Translations under genes and position numbers: made by a program
Part shown: positions 7,493 to 15,082 of the stretch, in pieces
Position numbering within the stretch: position 1 is the stretch's first letter
Layout of the letters: each line of letters opens with the position of its first letter
The notes under the pieces: model-generated
Databases searched by the model: none
Seen by the model: only the letters and a program-made list of their open reading frames with translations
What the model was told of the DNA's origin: nothing
Source of the DNA: a virus
IMG/VR virus record: IMGVR_UViG_3300022198_002669
Coordinates: 1-24,204 of that record
DNA: 24,204 nt
Direction: 5' to 3' (one strand)

Positions 7493-10400
7493 TTGAGCTA
7501 TAACGGCCTTCACGTCCACACGCACTACTCTTTATTTGATGGCATTGCCACACCTGAAGAGTATTTGACTCGTGCCCAAGAACTGGGCATGAAGTCTCTT
7601 GCAATTACGGACCACGGATCACTTTCTGGGCACAGAGAGTTCTATCGTATCGCCAAAGAAAAGGGCATTAAACCAATTCTTGGTATTGAGGGATACATTA
7701 CAACGGATAGAAAAGATCAGCGTGCACCAGATGTTCGTGACGGCCTACTAGACCTTGTATATAATCACATTATTGTTATTGCAAAAAATCAAACAGGTCT
7801 AGAAAATCTTAACAAGCTCAACGAAATTGCGTGGACTGAAGGGTTCTTCAAAAAGCCACGCTTTGACTACGAGGTGCTAGAGAAGTACTCAGAGGGGCTT
7901 ATAGTCCTATCTGGGTGCCTCTCTGGTGCCCTAGCAAAGGCTATTGAGGCCGAAGAGTTGGCAGAGGCCAAGAGAATTATTGAGTGGCACAAGCGGGTAT
8001 TTGGTGAGGACTATTACATTGAAGTAATGCCACACAACCCACCAGAAGTAAACAAGCAGCTACTAGAGCTGGCAGATAAGTACGGTGTAACTCCAATTGT
8101 TACTCCAGACTGCCACCACTCTGATACCAGTCAAAAAGAAATTCAAGAACTTAAGCTCATCCTTAACTCTTATGCCAATAAGGTGGAAAAGAGTGCTACC
8201 TATGAGAAGTCTTTAAAGTATGACAACCTCATGGATAAGCTTAACTATCTCTACGGAGAAAGGCAGATTTCATTTGCTAATTTTGACATTCACTTGCTTT
8301 CAGATGAAGAAATGCATAGTGCAATGAAAGCACAAGGCATTGACAGAGAAGACATGTACCTAGCAACTCATGAAGTCTCAGACAAGATTGAAGACTACGG
8401 GATTAAGGATCACCTAGATCTGCTACCAGTACAATATCAAAATCCTGATGCAGAACTTAGGGAGCTAGCCATGGCTGGTTTAGAAAAACGTGGAGTCCTT
8501 AGTGATGAGTATGTGGCTAGGCTAGACGAAGAGCTTGAAGTAATTAAAGACAAAAACTTTGGCCCATACTTTTTGGTTGTTCGCTCTATGATTGCCTGGG
8601 CAAAGAAAGAGGGAATTATTGTAGGTCCTGGCCGTGGCTCAGCTGCTGGCTCCTTGCTTTGCTATGCACTAGAGATTACCGACATTGATCCAATTAAGCA
8701 CGGACTACTATTCTTCCGTTTTATTAATCCAGAGCGTAATGATTTTCCAGATATTGATACAGACATTCAAGACTCCCGTCGTGATGAAGTAAAAGATTAT
8801 CTGGTTAGACAATATAAGCACGTAGCATCGATTGCAACATTCTTGCAGTTTAAAGACAAGGGTGTTGTTCGTGATATTGCACGTGTTCTACATATCCCAT
8901 TAACGGATGTTAACAAAGTAATGAAGGTGGTGGACACTTGGGATGACTACTGTACATCAAAACAAGCAGCGTGGTTTAGAGAAAAATATCCAGAGATTGA
9001 AAAATATGGCGATCAACTGCGTGGGCGTATTCGTGGGACTGGCATACATGCTGCTGGTGTTGTTACCTCTAAGCATCCTATTTTTAGGTATGCTCCCATG
9101 GAAACTCGTACGGCTCCAGGTACAAAAGAAAGAATCCCAGTAGTAGGGGTAGACATGGAAGAGGCAGAGCGTATCGGTCTTATTAAGATTGATGCACTAG
9201 GCCTTAAAACACTATCAGTTTTAAGAGACACTTTAGATATTATTGAGCAAAGACACTATAAGAAAATTAACCTACTATCTATAGACATGGAGGACCCAAA
9301 AGTCTACCAGATGCTCTCTGACGGCTTTACAAAGGGTGTTTTTCAGTGTGAAGCAACGCCTTATACCAACCTACTTGTCAAGATGGGGGTAAAGAATTTT
9401 GCAGAACTTGCAGCTTCCAATGCACTAGTTCGCCCAGGTGCAATGAATACTATTGGTAAGGACTATATTCTTCGTAAACAGGGCAAGCAGAATATCGGCT
9501 ATCACCATCAAGTTATGAAAGAATTTACTTCAGAAACTTATGGGTGTATTTTGTACCAGGAGCAGGTTATGCAAGCCTGTGTAAACCTTGGCGGTATGAC
9601 AATGGCAGAGGCTGACAAGGTTCGTAAGATTATTGGAAAGAAGAAGGATGCAAAAGAGTTCGATCAATTTAGAGAAAAGTTTGTTGAAGGTGCTTCAAGG
9701 TATCTCACTCCTAATTTCGCAAGGGATTTATGGTCTGATTTTGAGGCCCATGCTGGGTATTCGTTTAATAAGTCTCACGCTGTGGCGTACTCTACGCTCT
9801 CGTATTGGACGGCATGGCTAAAGACATACTATCCACTTGAGTTTATATATTCTATCCTTAAGAATGAAAAAGATAAGGACGCACGCACCGAGTATTTGAT
9901 TGAGGCCAAGCGTATGGGCATTTCTATTAAGCTGCCACACGTAAATGATTCTGATGCAGACTTTAAGATTGAAGGCAAGGGCATTCGGTTTGGACTTACT
10001 GGCATTAAGTACATTTCAGATAATGTTGCCAGCAAGTTCTTGGCAAAGCGTCCATTTAAGTCATACAAAGAGCTAGAAGAGTTTACTATGCAAAAGGGTA
10101 GCGGAGTAAACACAAGATCATTGCAAGCATTGAGGGTAACTGGTGCAGCAACTTTTGAAGATAACCCTAGGAACGATGATGAAGTAAGGACTAACCTTTA
10201 TGAGTTTTTAAACCTTCCAGAGTTTAATGTCTCTGTTCCACCGCACTATTATGCATTTATTAATGATGTGGAAGAGTTTGAAGAAAAAGGATCTTTTATC
10301 TTAATGGGAATGGTCAAAAGCATTAAGCGTGGCAAGGGATGGTCACGAGTAGAAGTTCTTGACAAAACTGGAAGCATAGGAATATTTGATGAAGAGCAAA

Positions 10401-10768
10401 CTGAGATTGAGCCAGGCCGTACGTACCTGTTACTGGCTACTGATAATCGCATTGTGCATTATGTCCCTGCAGACGAGATAAGCAAGGCAGATTCGGCATT
10501 GGTTCGATATCTAAACTACAAGAGCTTGCCGTATAAAGAAGATGAGCTTTTTGTTGTATCTTTTAAGTCACGCACAACAAAGGCTGGGAAGAAAATGGCA
10601 TCAATGACTGTGGCAGATGTTGCCAGGGAGCTACACTCAATAACAGTATTTCCCACAGCATTTCCAAAGGCATATATGAAAATTAAAGAGGGCAAGGCAT
10701 ACAACCTAAGCCTAGGTAAAACAAAAGACGGAACGGTCATATTGGAGGATGTAATTGACAACAATTGA
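7493..10768 (+). CDS. dnaE: DNA polymerase III alpha subunit, DnaE type with PHP domain
   Basis: This 1091-residue family C polymerase replicates the phage genome. It starts with TTG at 7493, behind AGGAG (7483-7487). The PHP domain begins at once: H7 and H9 in HVHTHYSLFDG, D40 and H41 in ITDHG, and later DCHHSD. The metal residues look intact, so intrinsic PHP exonuclease activity is possible. The palm motif GPGRGSAAGS is at 378-387. The catalytic aspartates are D420 and D422 in PDIDTD, with the third at D567 in KIDALGLKTL. The fingers contain GYSFNKSHAVAYSTLSYW. The C-terminus holds OB-fold-like segments (around FILMGMVKSIKRGKGWSRV and the closing 80 residues). It is slightly shorter than bacterial DnaE because little follows the OB region. 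The last 14 bases overlap the RecA-like gene. Confidence 0.96.
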   Translation: MSYNGLHVHTHYSLFDGIATPEEYLTRAQELGMKSLAITDHGSLSGHREFYRIAKEKGIKPILGIEGYITTDRKDQRAPDVRDGLLDLVYNHIIVIAKNQTGLENLNKLNEIAWTEGFFKKPRFDYEVLEKYSEGLIVLSGCLSGALAKAIEAEELAEAKRIIEWHKRVFGEDYYIEVMPHNPPEVNKQLLELADKYGVTPIVTPDCHHSDTSQKEIQELKLILNSYANKVEKSATYEKSLKYDNLMDKLNYLYGERQISFANFDIHLLSDEEMHSAMKAQGIDREDMYLATHEVSDKIEDYGIKDHLDLLPVQYQNPDAELRELAMAGLEKRGVLSDEYVARLDEELEVIKDKNFGPYFLVVRSMIAWAKKEGIIVGPGRGSAAGSLLCYALEITDIDPIKHGLLFFRFINPERNDFPDIDTDIQDSRRDEVKDYLVRQYKHVASIATFLQFKDKGVVRDIARVLHIPLTDVNKVMKVVDTWDDYCTSKQAAWFREKYPEIEKYGDQLRGRIRGTGIHAAGVVTSKHPIFRYAPMETRTAPGTKERIPVVGVDMEEAERIGLIKIDALGLKTLSVLRDTLDIIEQRHYKKINLLSIDMEDPKVYQMLSDGFTKGVFQCEATPYTNLLVKMGVKNFAELAASNALVRPGAMNTIGKDYILRKQGKQNIGYHHQVMKEFTSETYGCILYQEQVMQACVNLGGMTMAEADKVRKIIGKKKDAKEFDQFREKFVEGASRYLTPNFARDLWSDFEAHAGYSFNKSHAVAYSTLSYWTAWLKTYYPLEFIYSILKNEKDKDARTEYLIEAKRMGISIKLPHVNDSDADFKIEGKGIRFGLTGIKYISDNVASKFLAKRPFKSYKELEEFTMQKGSGVNTRSLQALRVTGAATFEDNPRNDDEVRTNLYEFLNLPEFNVSVPPHYYAFINDVEEFEEKGSFILMGMVKSIKRGKGWSRVEVLDKTGSIGIFDEEQTEIEPGRTYLLLATDNRIVHYVPADEISKADSALVRYLNYKSLPYKEDELFVVSFKSRTTKAGKKMASMTVADVARELHSITVFPTAFPKAYMKIKEGKAYNLSLGKTKDGTVILEDVIDNN

Positions 10769-11765
10769 ACAAGCAATGGCTTTGCTAGACCCTAAGATAA
10801 GGGCAAAAGTCCAGCCAGCAATCGGAATTTCAACAGAGTTCCAACCAACACCCAGTGCAGGCCTAAATCGTGCACTAGGAGGGGGCTTTCCATACGGCAG
10901 GCTAGTTCTGTTGTGGGGTAGCAAGGCATCTGCCAAGTCATCTCTTTGCCTTCAAACAGTTGCTATGGCACAAAAAGAAGGAAAGCTATGTGCCTGGATT
11001 GATGCTGAAATGTCGTATGACGAAGAGTGGGCAAAAAAGTTGGGGGTAAATGCAGAACAGCTTATCTATTCAGAAGCTCGCAGTATTAATGACATGACTA
11101 ATGTTGTAATTGCACTAATCAATGCTGGAGTAGATATGATTGTGATAGATAGTATTAGCTCTCTTTTGCCAGCAGTGTTTTTTGAGAAAGACTCTGATGA
11201 GCTAAAGGCACTAGAAAATACTAAGCAGATTGGTGCGACATCTAAGGACCTATCCCATGCATGGCTAATGATTAATTGGGCCAATAATAGGGACAAGCCT
11301 GCACTTGTTGTAGCAATCTCTCAGTCTAGAAATAATATTCAGGCAATGTACACACAGCCAATGCCAACGGGAGGAAACTCTACCCAATTTATGTCTTCAA
11401 CAATTGTTAAATTATTTTCTTCTAACTCTGATGGTCAAGCCATCAAGGGCAAGATAAAGATAGGAGACAAGCTTATTGAACAAAAGGTGGGTAGGCGTGT
11501 TAGGTGGGAAGTTACAAACTCTAAAACATCTGCTCCAGGAGAGACTTCTGAGTATGACTTTTACTTTAAGGGAGACCATGTCGGAATAGACTCGGTAGGA
11601 GATCTTGTAGATACCTCAGAAATGCTAGGACTCGTAGAGCGTACGGGTGCTTGGTACAAGCTAGAAAATGGCGAAAAGATTCAGGGCCGTGATGCTTTTG
11701 TAAAGTATGTAAAAGAAAATAAAGAGTATCGAGATAAGCTAGTTGGGCTATTAAATGAGCAATAA
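10755..11765 (+). CDS. RecA-like recombinase with altered P-loop
   Basis: This 336-residue protein probably assembles on ssDNA and drives strand exchange for phage recombination-dependent replication. The start is TTG at 10755, with GGAGG at 10744-10748 as Shine-Dalgarno, inside the end of the polymerase gene. The core starts at about residue 30 (PTPSAGLNRALGGGFPYGRL). The P-loop reads WGSKASAKSS (54-63), where the last glycine expected before Lys is Ala60. The catalytic acidic region is LCAWIDAEMSYD, Walker B is VDMIVIDSISSLLP, and the loop-2 region contains QSRNNIQAMYTQP. It is close to RecA in length but diverges outside the motifs, as usual for actinophage RecA-like proteins. Whether the altered P-loop still hydrolyses ATP is open. 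Confidence 0.87.
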   Translation: MTTIEQAMALLDPKIRAKVQPAIGISTEFQPTPSAGLNRALGGGFPYGRLVLLWGSKASAKSSLCLQTVAMAQKEGKLCAWIDAEMSYDEEWAKKLGVNAEQLIYSEARSINDMTNVVIALINAGVDMIVIDSISSLLPAVFFEKDSDELKALENTKQIGATSKDLSHAWLMINWANNRDKPALVVAISQSRNNIQAMYTQPMPTGGNSTQFMSSTIVKLFSSNSDGQAIKGKIKIGDKLIEQKVGRRVRWEVTNSKTSAPGETSEYDFYFKGDHVGIDSVGDLVDTSEMLGLVERTGAWYKLENGEKIQGRDAFVKYVKENKEYRDKLVGLLNEQ

Positions 11766-11946
11766 GTATGAGGTTCATCCAGGAAAATTTCCTTGCCACA
11801 CGTGCAAGGAAGTGGTAAAATCATTAAGGCACTATATAGAAGCAAAAGAGTTAACGTGGGTGTGCAGTCAAAAGCACCTTACCAAAGTTAGCTTGGACGT
11901 AAAGAAAAAGAAAAAGAAAGATTATGAGCGAGAAAGCGGAAAGTAA
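11755..11946 (+). CDS. Small zinc-ribbon-like protein
   Basis: This 63-residue protein starts at ATG 11755, overlapping the RecA-like gene by 11 bases. The pattern FPCHTCKEVV near residues 12-21, then WVCSQKHL near 35-42, gives Cys14, Cys17 and Cys37 plus nearby His residues (H27, H41), compatible with one zinc site. The C-terminus is a run of lysines (SLDVKKKKKKDYERESGK), suggesting nucleic-acid contact. It is tightly embedded between recombination genes, so a DNA-binding accessory role is plausible but not shown. Confidence 0.6.
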   Translation: MSNKYEVHPGKFPCHTCKEVVKSLRHYIEAKELTWVCSQKHLTKVSLDVKKKKKKDYERESGK

Positions 11947-12211
11947 ACGAATTGGAGCTAGACAACATAAAAACTCTGGTCGTAATACCAAGAAAGGCGA
12001 TGCCACTTGGGAAAACTTTACCGTTGACTTTAAGGAGTATCCAAAAGGCTTCACTGTAAACCAGGACAACTGGGCAAAGGCCGTAACCGATGCAATGAAA
12101 AATAAGAATGACCCCGCAATCGTGGTTGTTCTGGGAGAAGGAATCAGGAAGACAAGGCTTGCAATTATAGAGTTCTCTCTATTAGAGCAGCTTATTGAGG
12201 AATCAAAATGA
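11924..12211 (+). CDS. Possible small Holliday-junction resolvase-like (PD-(D/E)XK) protein
   Basis: This 95-residue protein overlaps the previous gene by 23 bases and the next by ATGA. The N-terminal half contains a basic segment (SKRIGARQHKNSGRNTKKGD), then WENFTVDFKEY, where Asp-x-Lys (VDFK) after a conserved Gly-Asp (KGDA) could be the core of a restriction-endonuclease-like active site. The second half holds NQDNWAKAVTDA and two strands (AIVVVLGEG and RLAIIEFSLLEQL). This order resembles archaeal-type Hjc resolvases and small phage relatives. It lies between the RecA-like and exonuclease genes. Because the motif is short, the nuclease call is tentative; it could also be a DNA-binding protein without catalysis. 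Confidence 0.45.
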   Translation: MSEKAESKRIGARQHKNSGRNTKKGDATWENFTVDFKEYPKGFTVNQDNWAKAVTDAMKNKNDPAIVVVLGEGIRKTRLAIIEFSLLEQLIEESK

Positions 12212-12819
12212 AAAAAATACTAATGCTAGATATTGAAACAACACCAATTAAAGCGTATGTCTGGGGACTCTGGGATCAGAATGTCACTATTGATCAGATC
12301 ATTGAGCCGACAGAGATGCTATGCTTTGGTGCAAGGTGGCTAGGCAAAAAGCAAGTAATCTTTAAGTCAGTACATCATGATGGAAAGAAGGCAATGCTAG
12401 AAGAGCTTCACAGGCTTATGGACGAAGCTGATGTTTTGGTGGGGTGGAACTCTGCAGCGTTTGACCACAAGCACATCAACAGAGAATTTCTAGAGAATGG
12501 CATGCAGCCACCTTCTCCAGTAAAGGACCTAGATCTTATGTCTATAACAAAAGCAAACTTTGCTTTTCCATCAAACAAGCTTGACTATGTTGCCCAGCGA
12601 CTCGGGGTAGGTGCAAAGGTAAAGCACTCTGGGTTTAGCCTGTGGCTAAAGTGTATGGACGGCGATGACAAAGCCTGGAAGGAAATGAAGAAGTATCAAG
12701 TACAGGACGTTAACCTTTTGATTGATTTGTATTATGAGCTGCTTCCATGGTTTGTTGGCAAGGGTAATGTGACAAGCACAGAGAAGCAAAAAATTATAGA
12801 GTCTGAGTTCGTGGTATAA
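12208..12819 (+). CDS. DEDDy 3'-5' exonuclease (RNase H-like fold)
   Basis: This 203-residue enzyme probably removes nucleotides from 3' ends and may proofread in trans for the DnaE-type polymerase. All expected residues of the DnaQ/PolB-exonuclease type are visible: D8 and E10 in MLDIETTP, D86 in VGWNSAAFDHKHI, and Y163 with D167 in YQVQDVNLLI, giving the DEDDy signature. Segment KDLDLMS (about 106-112) supplies the middle strand of the fold. The ATG overlaps the stop of the preceding gene (ATGA). DNA repair end-trimming is an alternative role. Its presence in the recombination block of the module fits either role. Confidence 0.82.
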   Translation: MKKILMLDIETTPIKAYVWGLWDQNVTIDQIIEPTEMLCFGARWLGKKQVIFKSVHHDGKKAMLEELHRLMDEADVLVGWNSAAFDHKHINREFLENGMQPPSPVKDLDLMSITKANFAFPSNKLDYVAQRLGVGAKVKHSGFSLWLKCMDGDDKAWKEMKKYQVQDVNLLIDLYYELLPWFVGKGNVTSTEKQKIIESEFVV

Positions 12820-12820
12820 T
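12812..12820 (+). promoter_or_regulatory. Extended -10 promoter, probably leaderless, before the gene at 12824
   Basis: TGG followed by TATAAT (12815-12820) forms a perfect extended -10. Transcription would begin near 12827, which coincides with the ATG/GTG pair at 12824 and 12827. No Shine-Dalgarno lies upstream. The string TATAATATAAT recurs at 2629-2639 in front of another gene. Confidence 0.45.
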
Positions 12821-12823
12821 ATA

Positions 12824-13132
12824 ATGGTGGAACAAGAAACAAGTACAATAGATAAAATTAATGGGCTGTCTGAGATAGCGGACTTCATGCAAGATGAAGA
12901 GCTAACCCAGGCACTCACCACCATTGCCAAGCTAATCTTAAAGCCAGATATTCCAATTCAGGTAGCAACACTTGAAATTGTTAGGCTACAGGCTATTGCA
13001 GCTAAGATGTCACTAAGGGCAACCTGGATGGTCAATGTAGAAAAGGGAGATCGGGCGAAGAAAAATATATACTTTACAACAGCAGAAGCAGTCAATGACC
13101 TTGTTGCAGCTCTAAAGTATATAACTCGTTAA
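12824..13132 (+). CDS. Helical conserved phage protein of unknown function
   Basis: The protein has 102 residues from ATG 12824 or 101 from GTG 12827. With no Shine-Dalgarno and a TATAAT just upstream, it may be translated from a leaderless mRNA. It is almost all helical. A leucine- and isoleucine-rich middle (residues about 37-65, with IPIQVATLEIVRLQAIAAKM) is followed by a short basic part (NVEKGDRAKKN) and a last helix (EAVNDLVAALKYI). It resembles small actinophage proteins located next to Cas4-like nucleases, but I can assign no function. It sits between the exonuclease and the iron-sulfur nuclease. Confidence 0.55.
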   Translation: MVEQETSTIDKINGLSEIADFMQDEELTQALTTIAKLILKPDIPIQVATLEIVRLQAIAAKMSLRATWMVNVEKGDRAKKNIYFTTAEAVNDLVAALKYITR

Positions 13133-13135
13133 GAC

Positions 13136-13939
13136 ATGATGGCTAAAAATTTACTACAGCAAGTAATGCTAAAGGCAGACTCTGCTCAGCAAAAGAAGTC
13201 TTTTTTAAATACCCAAGAGCTAATAGACAAAATTAATTATGGGTATGTTGCCAAGCGTGGGACCAAGTTCCAAACAAAGAAAACTTTTGCCCCTAGCACA
13301 ATAGCATTTTCCCATGGCGAGTGCCCCAGATACTGGTATTTAGCATTTGAGGGAGCCGACTTTACGGATAACGCAGATGCTTATGGCGGTGCTAACATGA
13401 CATCTGGTACCAAGTCACATGAGCGTATTCAGCAAGCCATGGAAGATGCAGGCATTCTTAAAGACTCTGAGTTTAAAGTTACGTGGGAGGACCCACCAAT
13501 CTTTGGCTTTGGCGATGTAATTCTTGATTGGGCAGGCGAAGACTTGCTCGGAGAAATTAAGACTATGCCCATGGAGGGCTTTGAGTATCGACAGAGGGTG
13601 GGCAAACCAAAAACTGGTCACCTAATTCAGCTACTAATTTATATGAGAATTCTTAATAAGACTAAGGCAGTTCTTATTTATGAAAATAAAAATAATCATG
13701 ATCTACTAGTTATTCCAGTAGAAGCTAGCGATTATTATATCAAGTGGGTAAACCAGACATTTGACTGGATGAAGACAGTTCGCAAGGCCTGGGAGGACAA
13801 AAAGCTTCCAGAAAAGAACTATAGGTCTAATTCCAAGATCTGCAAAACCTGTCCAATTCGGGCGGTTTGCGATGAGGCTGGCAAGGGAGAGACAAAGATT
13901 AATTCCTTGGAGCCGATAGATGAAAACCAAATATTGTAA
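13136..13939 (+). CDS. Cas4/RecB-like PD-(D/E)XK nuclease with iron-sulfur cluster
   Basis: This 267-residue nuclease has all parts of a Cas4/AddB-like exonuclease. One cysteine near the front (C63 in GECPRYW) and three near the end (C236, C239 and C245 in CKTCPIRAVC) would bind a 4Fe-4S cluster. H95 (in GTKSHERI), D127 (GFGDVIL), E140 and K142 (GEIK) and Q165 with Y169 (QLLIY) form the RecB-family active site. Start codons at 13136 and 13139 are adjacent, and the first is used here. There is no clear Shine-Dalgarno. In phages such proteins resect DNA ends for recombination. No CRISPR array or other cas gene occurs here, so a replication/recombination role is favoured. It overlaps the next gene by 20 bases. 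Confidence 0.87.
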   Translation: MMAKNLLQQVMLKADSAQQKKSFLNTQELIDKINYGYVAKRGTKFQTKKTFAPSTIAFSHGECPRYWYLAFEGADFTDNADAYGGANMTSGTKSHERIQQAMEDAGILKDSEFKVTWEDPPIFGFGDVILDWAGEDLLGEIKTMPMEGFEYRQRVGKPKTGHLIQLLIYMRILNKTKAVLIYENKNNHDLLVIPVEASDYYIKWVNQTFDWMKTVRKAWEDKKLPEKNYRSNSKICKTCPIRAVCDEAGKGETKINSLEPIDENQIL

Positions 13940-14207
13940 GTGGTGCGATACACAGTTTGATACAGAAGTTTCTTATCAAATATATTGTTCAACAGGGTGC
14001 CGAGAAGAGGCTACTAAAGAAAAAATTGCTGATAGATATATCGCCAATAGAAGAAAGCAGCAACACAAAAAGCCTAAGACTTGCAAAAACTGTGACAGCA
14101 AGCTGTCCGTATACAATGACGAAGATTTGTGCGTAAAATGTATTGTCAATCCACCAGATGTTAAGGGTGCATTAAGAGACATTCGTAGAATGAGCAAAGA
14201 TGGCTAG
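13920..14207 (+). CDS. Double zinc-ribbon protein
   Basis: This 95-residue protein has two Cys4-type sites: C6, C9, C23 and C27 (YCKWC ... YCSTGC) and, after a basic helix rich in Arg, Lys and Gln, C55, C58, C71 and C74 (CKNC ... CVKC). The C-terminus (KGALRDIRRMSKDG) is basic. It overlaps both neighbours, the iron-sulfur nuclease and the RuvC-like resolvase, by 20 and 8 bases. The arrangement suggests a nucleic-acid-binding or protein-bridging accessory of the recombination module. No enzymatic residues are seen. Confidence 0.7.
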   Translation: MKTKYCKWCDTQFDTEVSYQIYCSTGCREEATKEKIADRYIANRRKQQHKKPKTCKNCDSKLSVYNDEDLCVKCIVNPPDVKGALRDIRRMSKDG

Positions 14208-14730
14208 GCTTTGTTCCATAGATGCTAGCACAAACAATCTTGCCTATGCAATCTTTGATGGAGAAGATTTAGAGAGATACGGAAAAATAAGCTTTGGCGG
14301 ACAAACAATATACGAAAAAATTTCAAATATAAACAACCTAATTTTAGGAGAGTTTGAGCATGACTGGATACACACTGCAGTAATGGAAAGAGCTGTTTTT
14401 ATGAATAGCCCAAAGACCATGTCAGAGCTATCTATGGTTCAGGGTGCAATCATGGCGGGGCTATCGTCTGCTAAAATTAAAAATTGTTTGGGGGTGCCAC
14501 CCATAACCTGGCAGAACGGAATTGGAAACAAGGCACTGACTAAATCAGAAAAGCTAGAAATCCGTAAAGAGTACCCAGACAAGTCGGCCTCTTGGTATAA
14601 AAATTATGAAAGAGAATTTAGAAAACAGAGAACAATTAAGTTTGTCAATATTAACTATGATGTTAGTATTGACGATAATGATATTGCAGATGCCATAGCC
14701 ATAGGGCATTACATAATTCATCATACTTAG
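14200..14730 (+). CDS. ruvC: RuvC-like Holliday-junction resolvase
   Basis: This 176-residue protein is likely to cut four-way junctions left by phage recombination before packaging. The RNase H-fold acidic residues are in the expected order: D8 in CSIDASTNNLAYA, E63 in AVMERAVF, and the pair D161 and D164 in DNDIADAIAIGHY near the C-terminus. The spacing suits RuvC. A basic linker (NYEREFRKQRTIKF) lies between the third and fourth strands. The ATG overlaps the preceding gene by 8 bases. The gene closes the recombination block: its stop is followed by the Shine-Dalgarno of a small helix-turn-helix gene. Confidence 0.82.
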   Translation: MARLCSIDASTNNLAYAIFDGEDLERYGKISFGGQTIYEKISNINNLILGEFEHDWIHTAVMERAVFMNSPKTMSELSMVQGAIMAGLSSAKIKNCLGVPPITWQNGIGNKALTKSEKLEIRKEYPDKSASWYKNYEREFRKQRTIKFVNINYDVSIDDNDIADAIAIGHYIIHHT

Positions 14731-14737
14731 GAGGGTA

Positions 14738-14766
14738 TTGACAATGACTTCATTTTCTGCTAAACT
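14738..14766 (+). promoter_or_regulatory. Promoter overlapping the start of a small HTH gene
   Basis: TTGACA (14738-14743) and TAAACT (14761-14766) are separated by exactly 17 bases. Transcription would start near 14773, which is downstream of the ATG at 14744. The promoter would thus serve the genes from 14909 on rather than the HTH gene, whose RBS overlaps the -35 region. Confidence 0.5.
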
Positions 14767-14908
14767 ATATACAAATAAAACATGGCTAGGTAAAAGATAT
14801 ATTATTGATCGTAAGACTCCGCAGGAGATTGCAAAAGAGTGCGGAACTAGCGTAGAAACAATATATGTATACCTTGCTAAATTTGGATTTAAGAAATCGA
14901 AACGATAA
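14744..14908 (+). CDS. 54-residue helix-turn-helix protein
   Basis: A short gene not easily found by length filters. The ATG at 14744 is preceded by a strong AGGAGGG (14729-14735) at 8 bases. The protein reads as an N-terminal strand-helix part (WLGKRYIIDRKT), then a resolvase-type helix-turn-helix (PQEIAKECGTSVETIYVYLA) and a basic end (KFGFKKSKR). This organisation is common in the DNA-recognition part of phage HNH and resolvase-like proteins and in tiny phage repressors. The promoter TTGACA/TAAACT overlaps its first codons, so the protein could repress its own region; that is inference. Confidence 0.65.
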   Translation: MTSFSAKLYTNKTWLGKRYIIDRKTPQEIAKECGTSVETIYVYLAKFGFKKSKR

Positions 14909-15082
14909 ATGAAAATTATTAAACACTTATTTAAAGTAGCCAGGGCACGGGCTAAAGCACTTGGCTGTAAGCACACAGACACTTCTGTTGCTTCCTGCCC
15001 ATATACTGGGCTAACATATACGACCTGTAACCGATGCTACGCAAGAAAGGCAGAGCCGACAGTTGTTAACAACGCAGAATGA
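14909..15082 (+). CDS. 57-residue zinc-ribbon protein
   Basis: The ATG at 14909 follows directly after the stop of the HTH gene. The first 18 residues form a basic amphipathic helix (IIKHLFKVARARAKALG). Cys20 and His22 (GCKH), then Cys30, then Cys40 and Cys43 (TCNRCY), can form a zinc ribbon. The end is polar. It overlaps the next gene by 20 bases in another frame. The protein looks like a small nucleic-acid-binding element; its role is unknown. Confidence 0.58.
   Translation: MKIIKHLFKVARARAKALGCKHTDTSVASCPYTGLTYTTCNRCYARKAEPTVVNNAE

Noticed and set aside
13136-13939. Cas4 as a sign of a CRISPR-Cas system
   Set aside because: No repeat-spacer array and no other cas gene were seen; the neighbours are recombination genes.
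14554-14982. Long open frame on the minus strand (142 codons)
   Set aside because: It lies opposite the RuvC-like gene end, the promoter and the 54-residue HTH gene, has a low-complexity hydrophobic translation, and no convincing RBS; all other genes are on the + strand.
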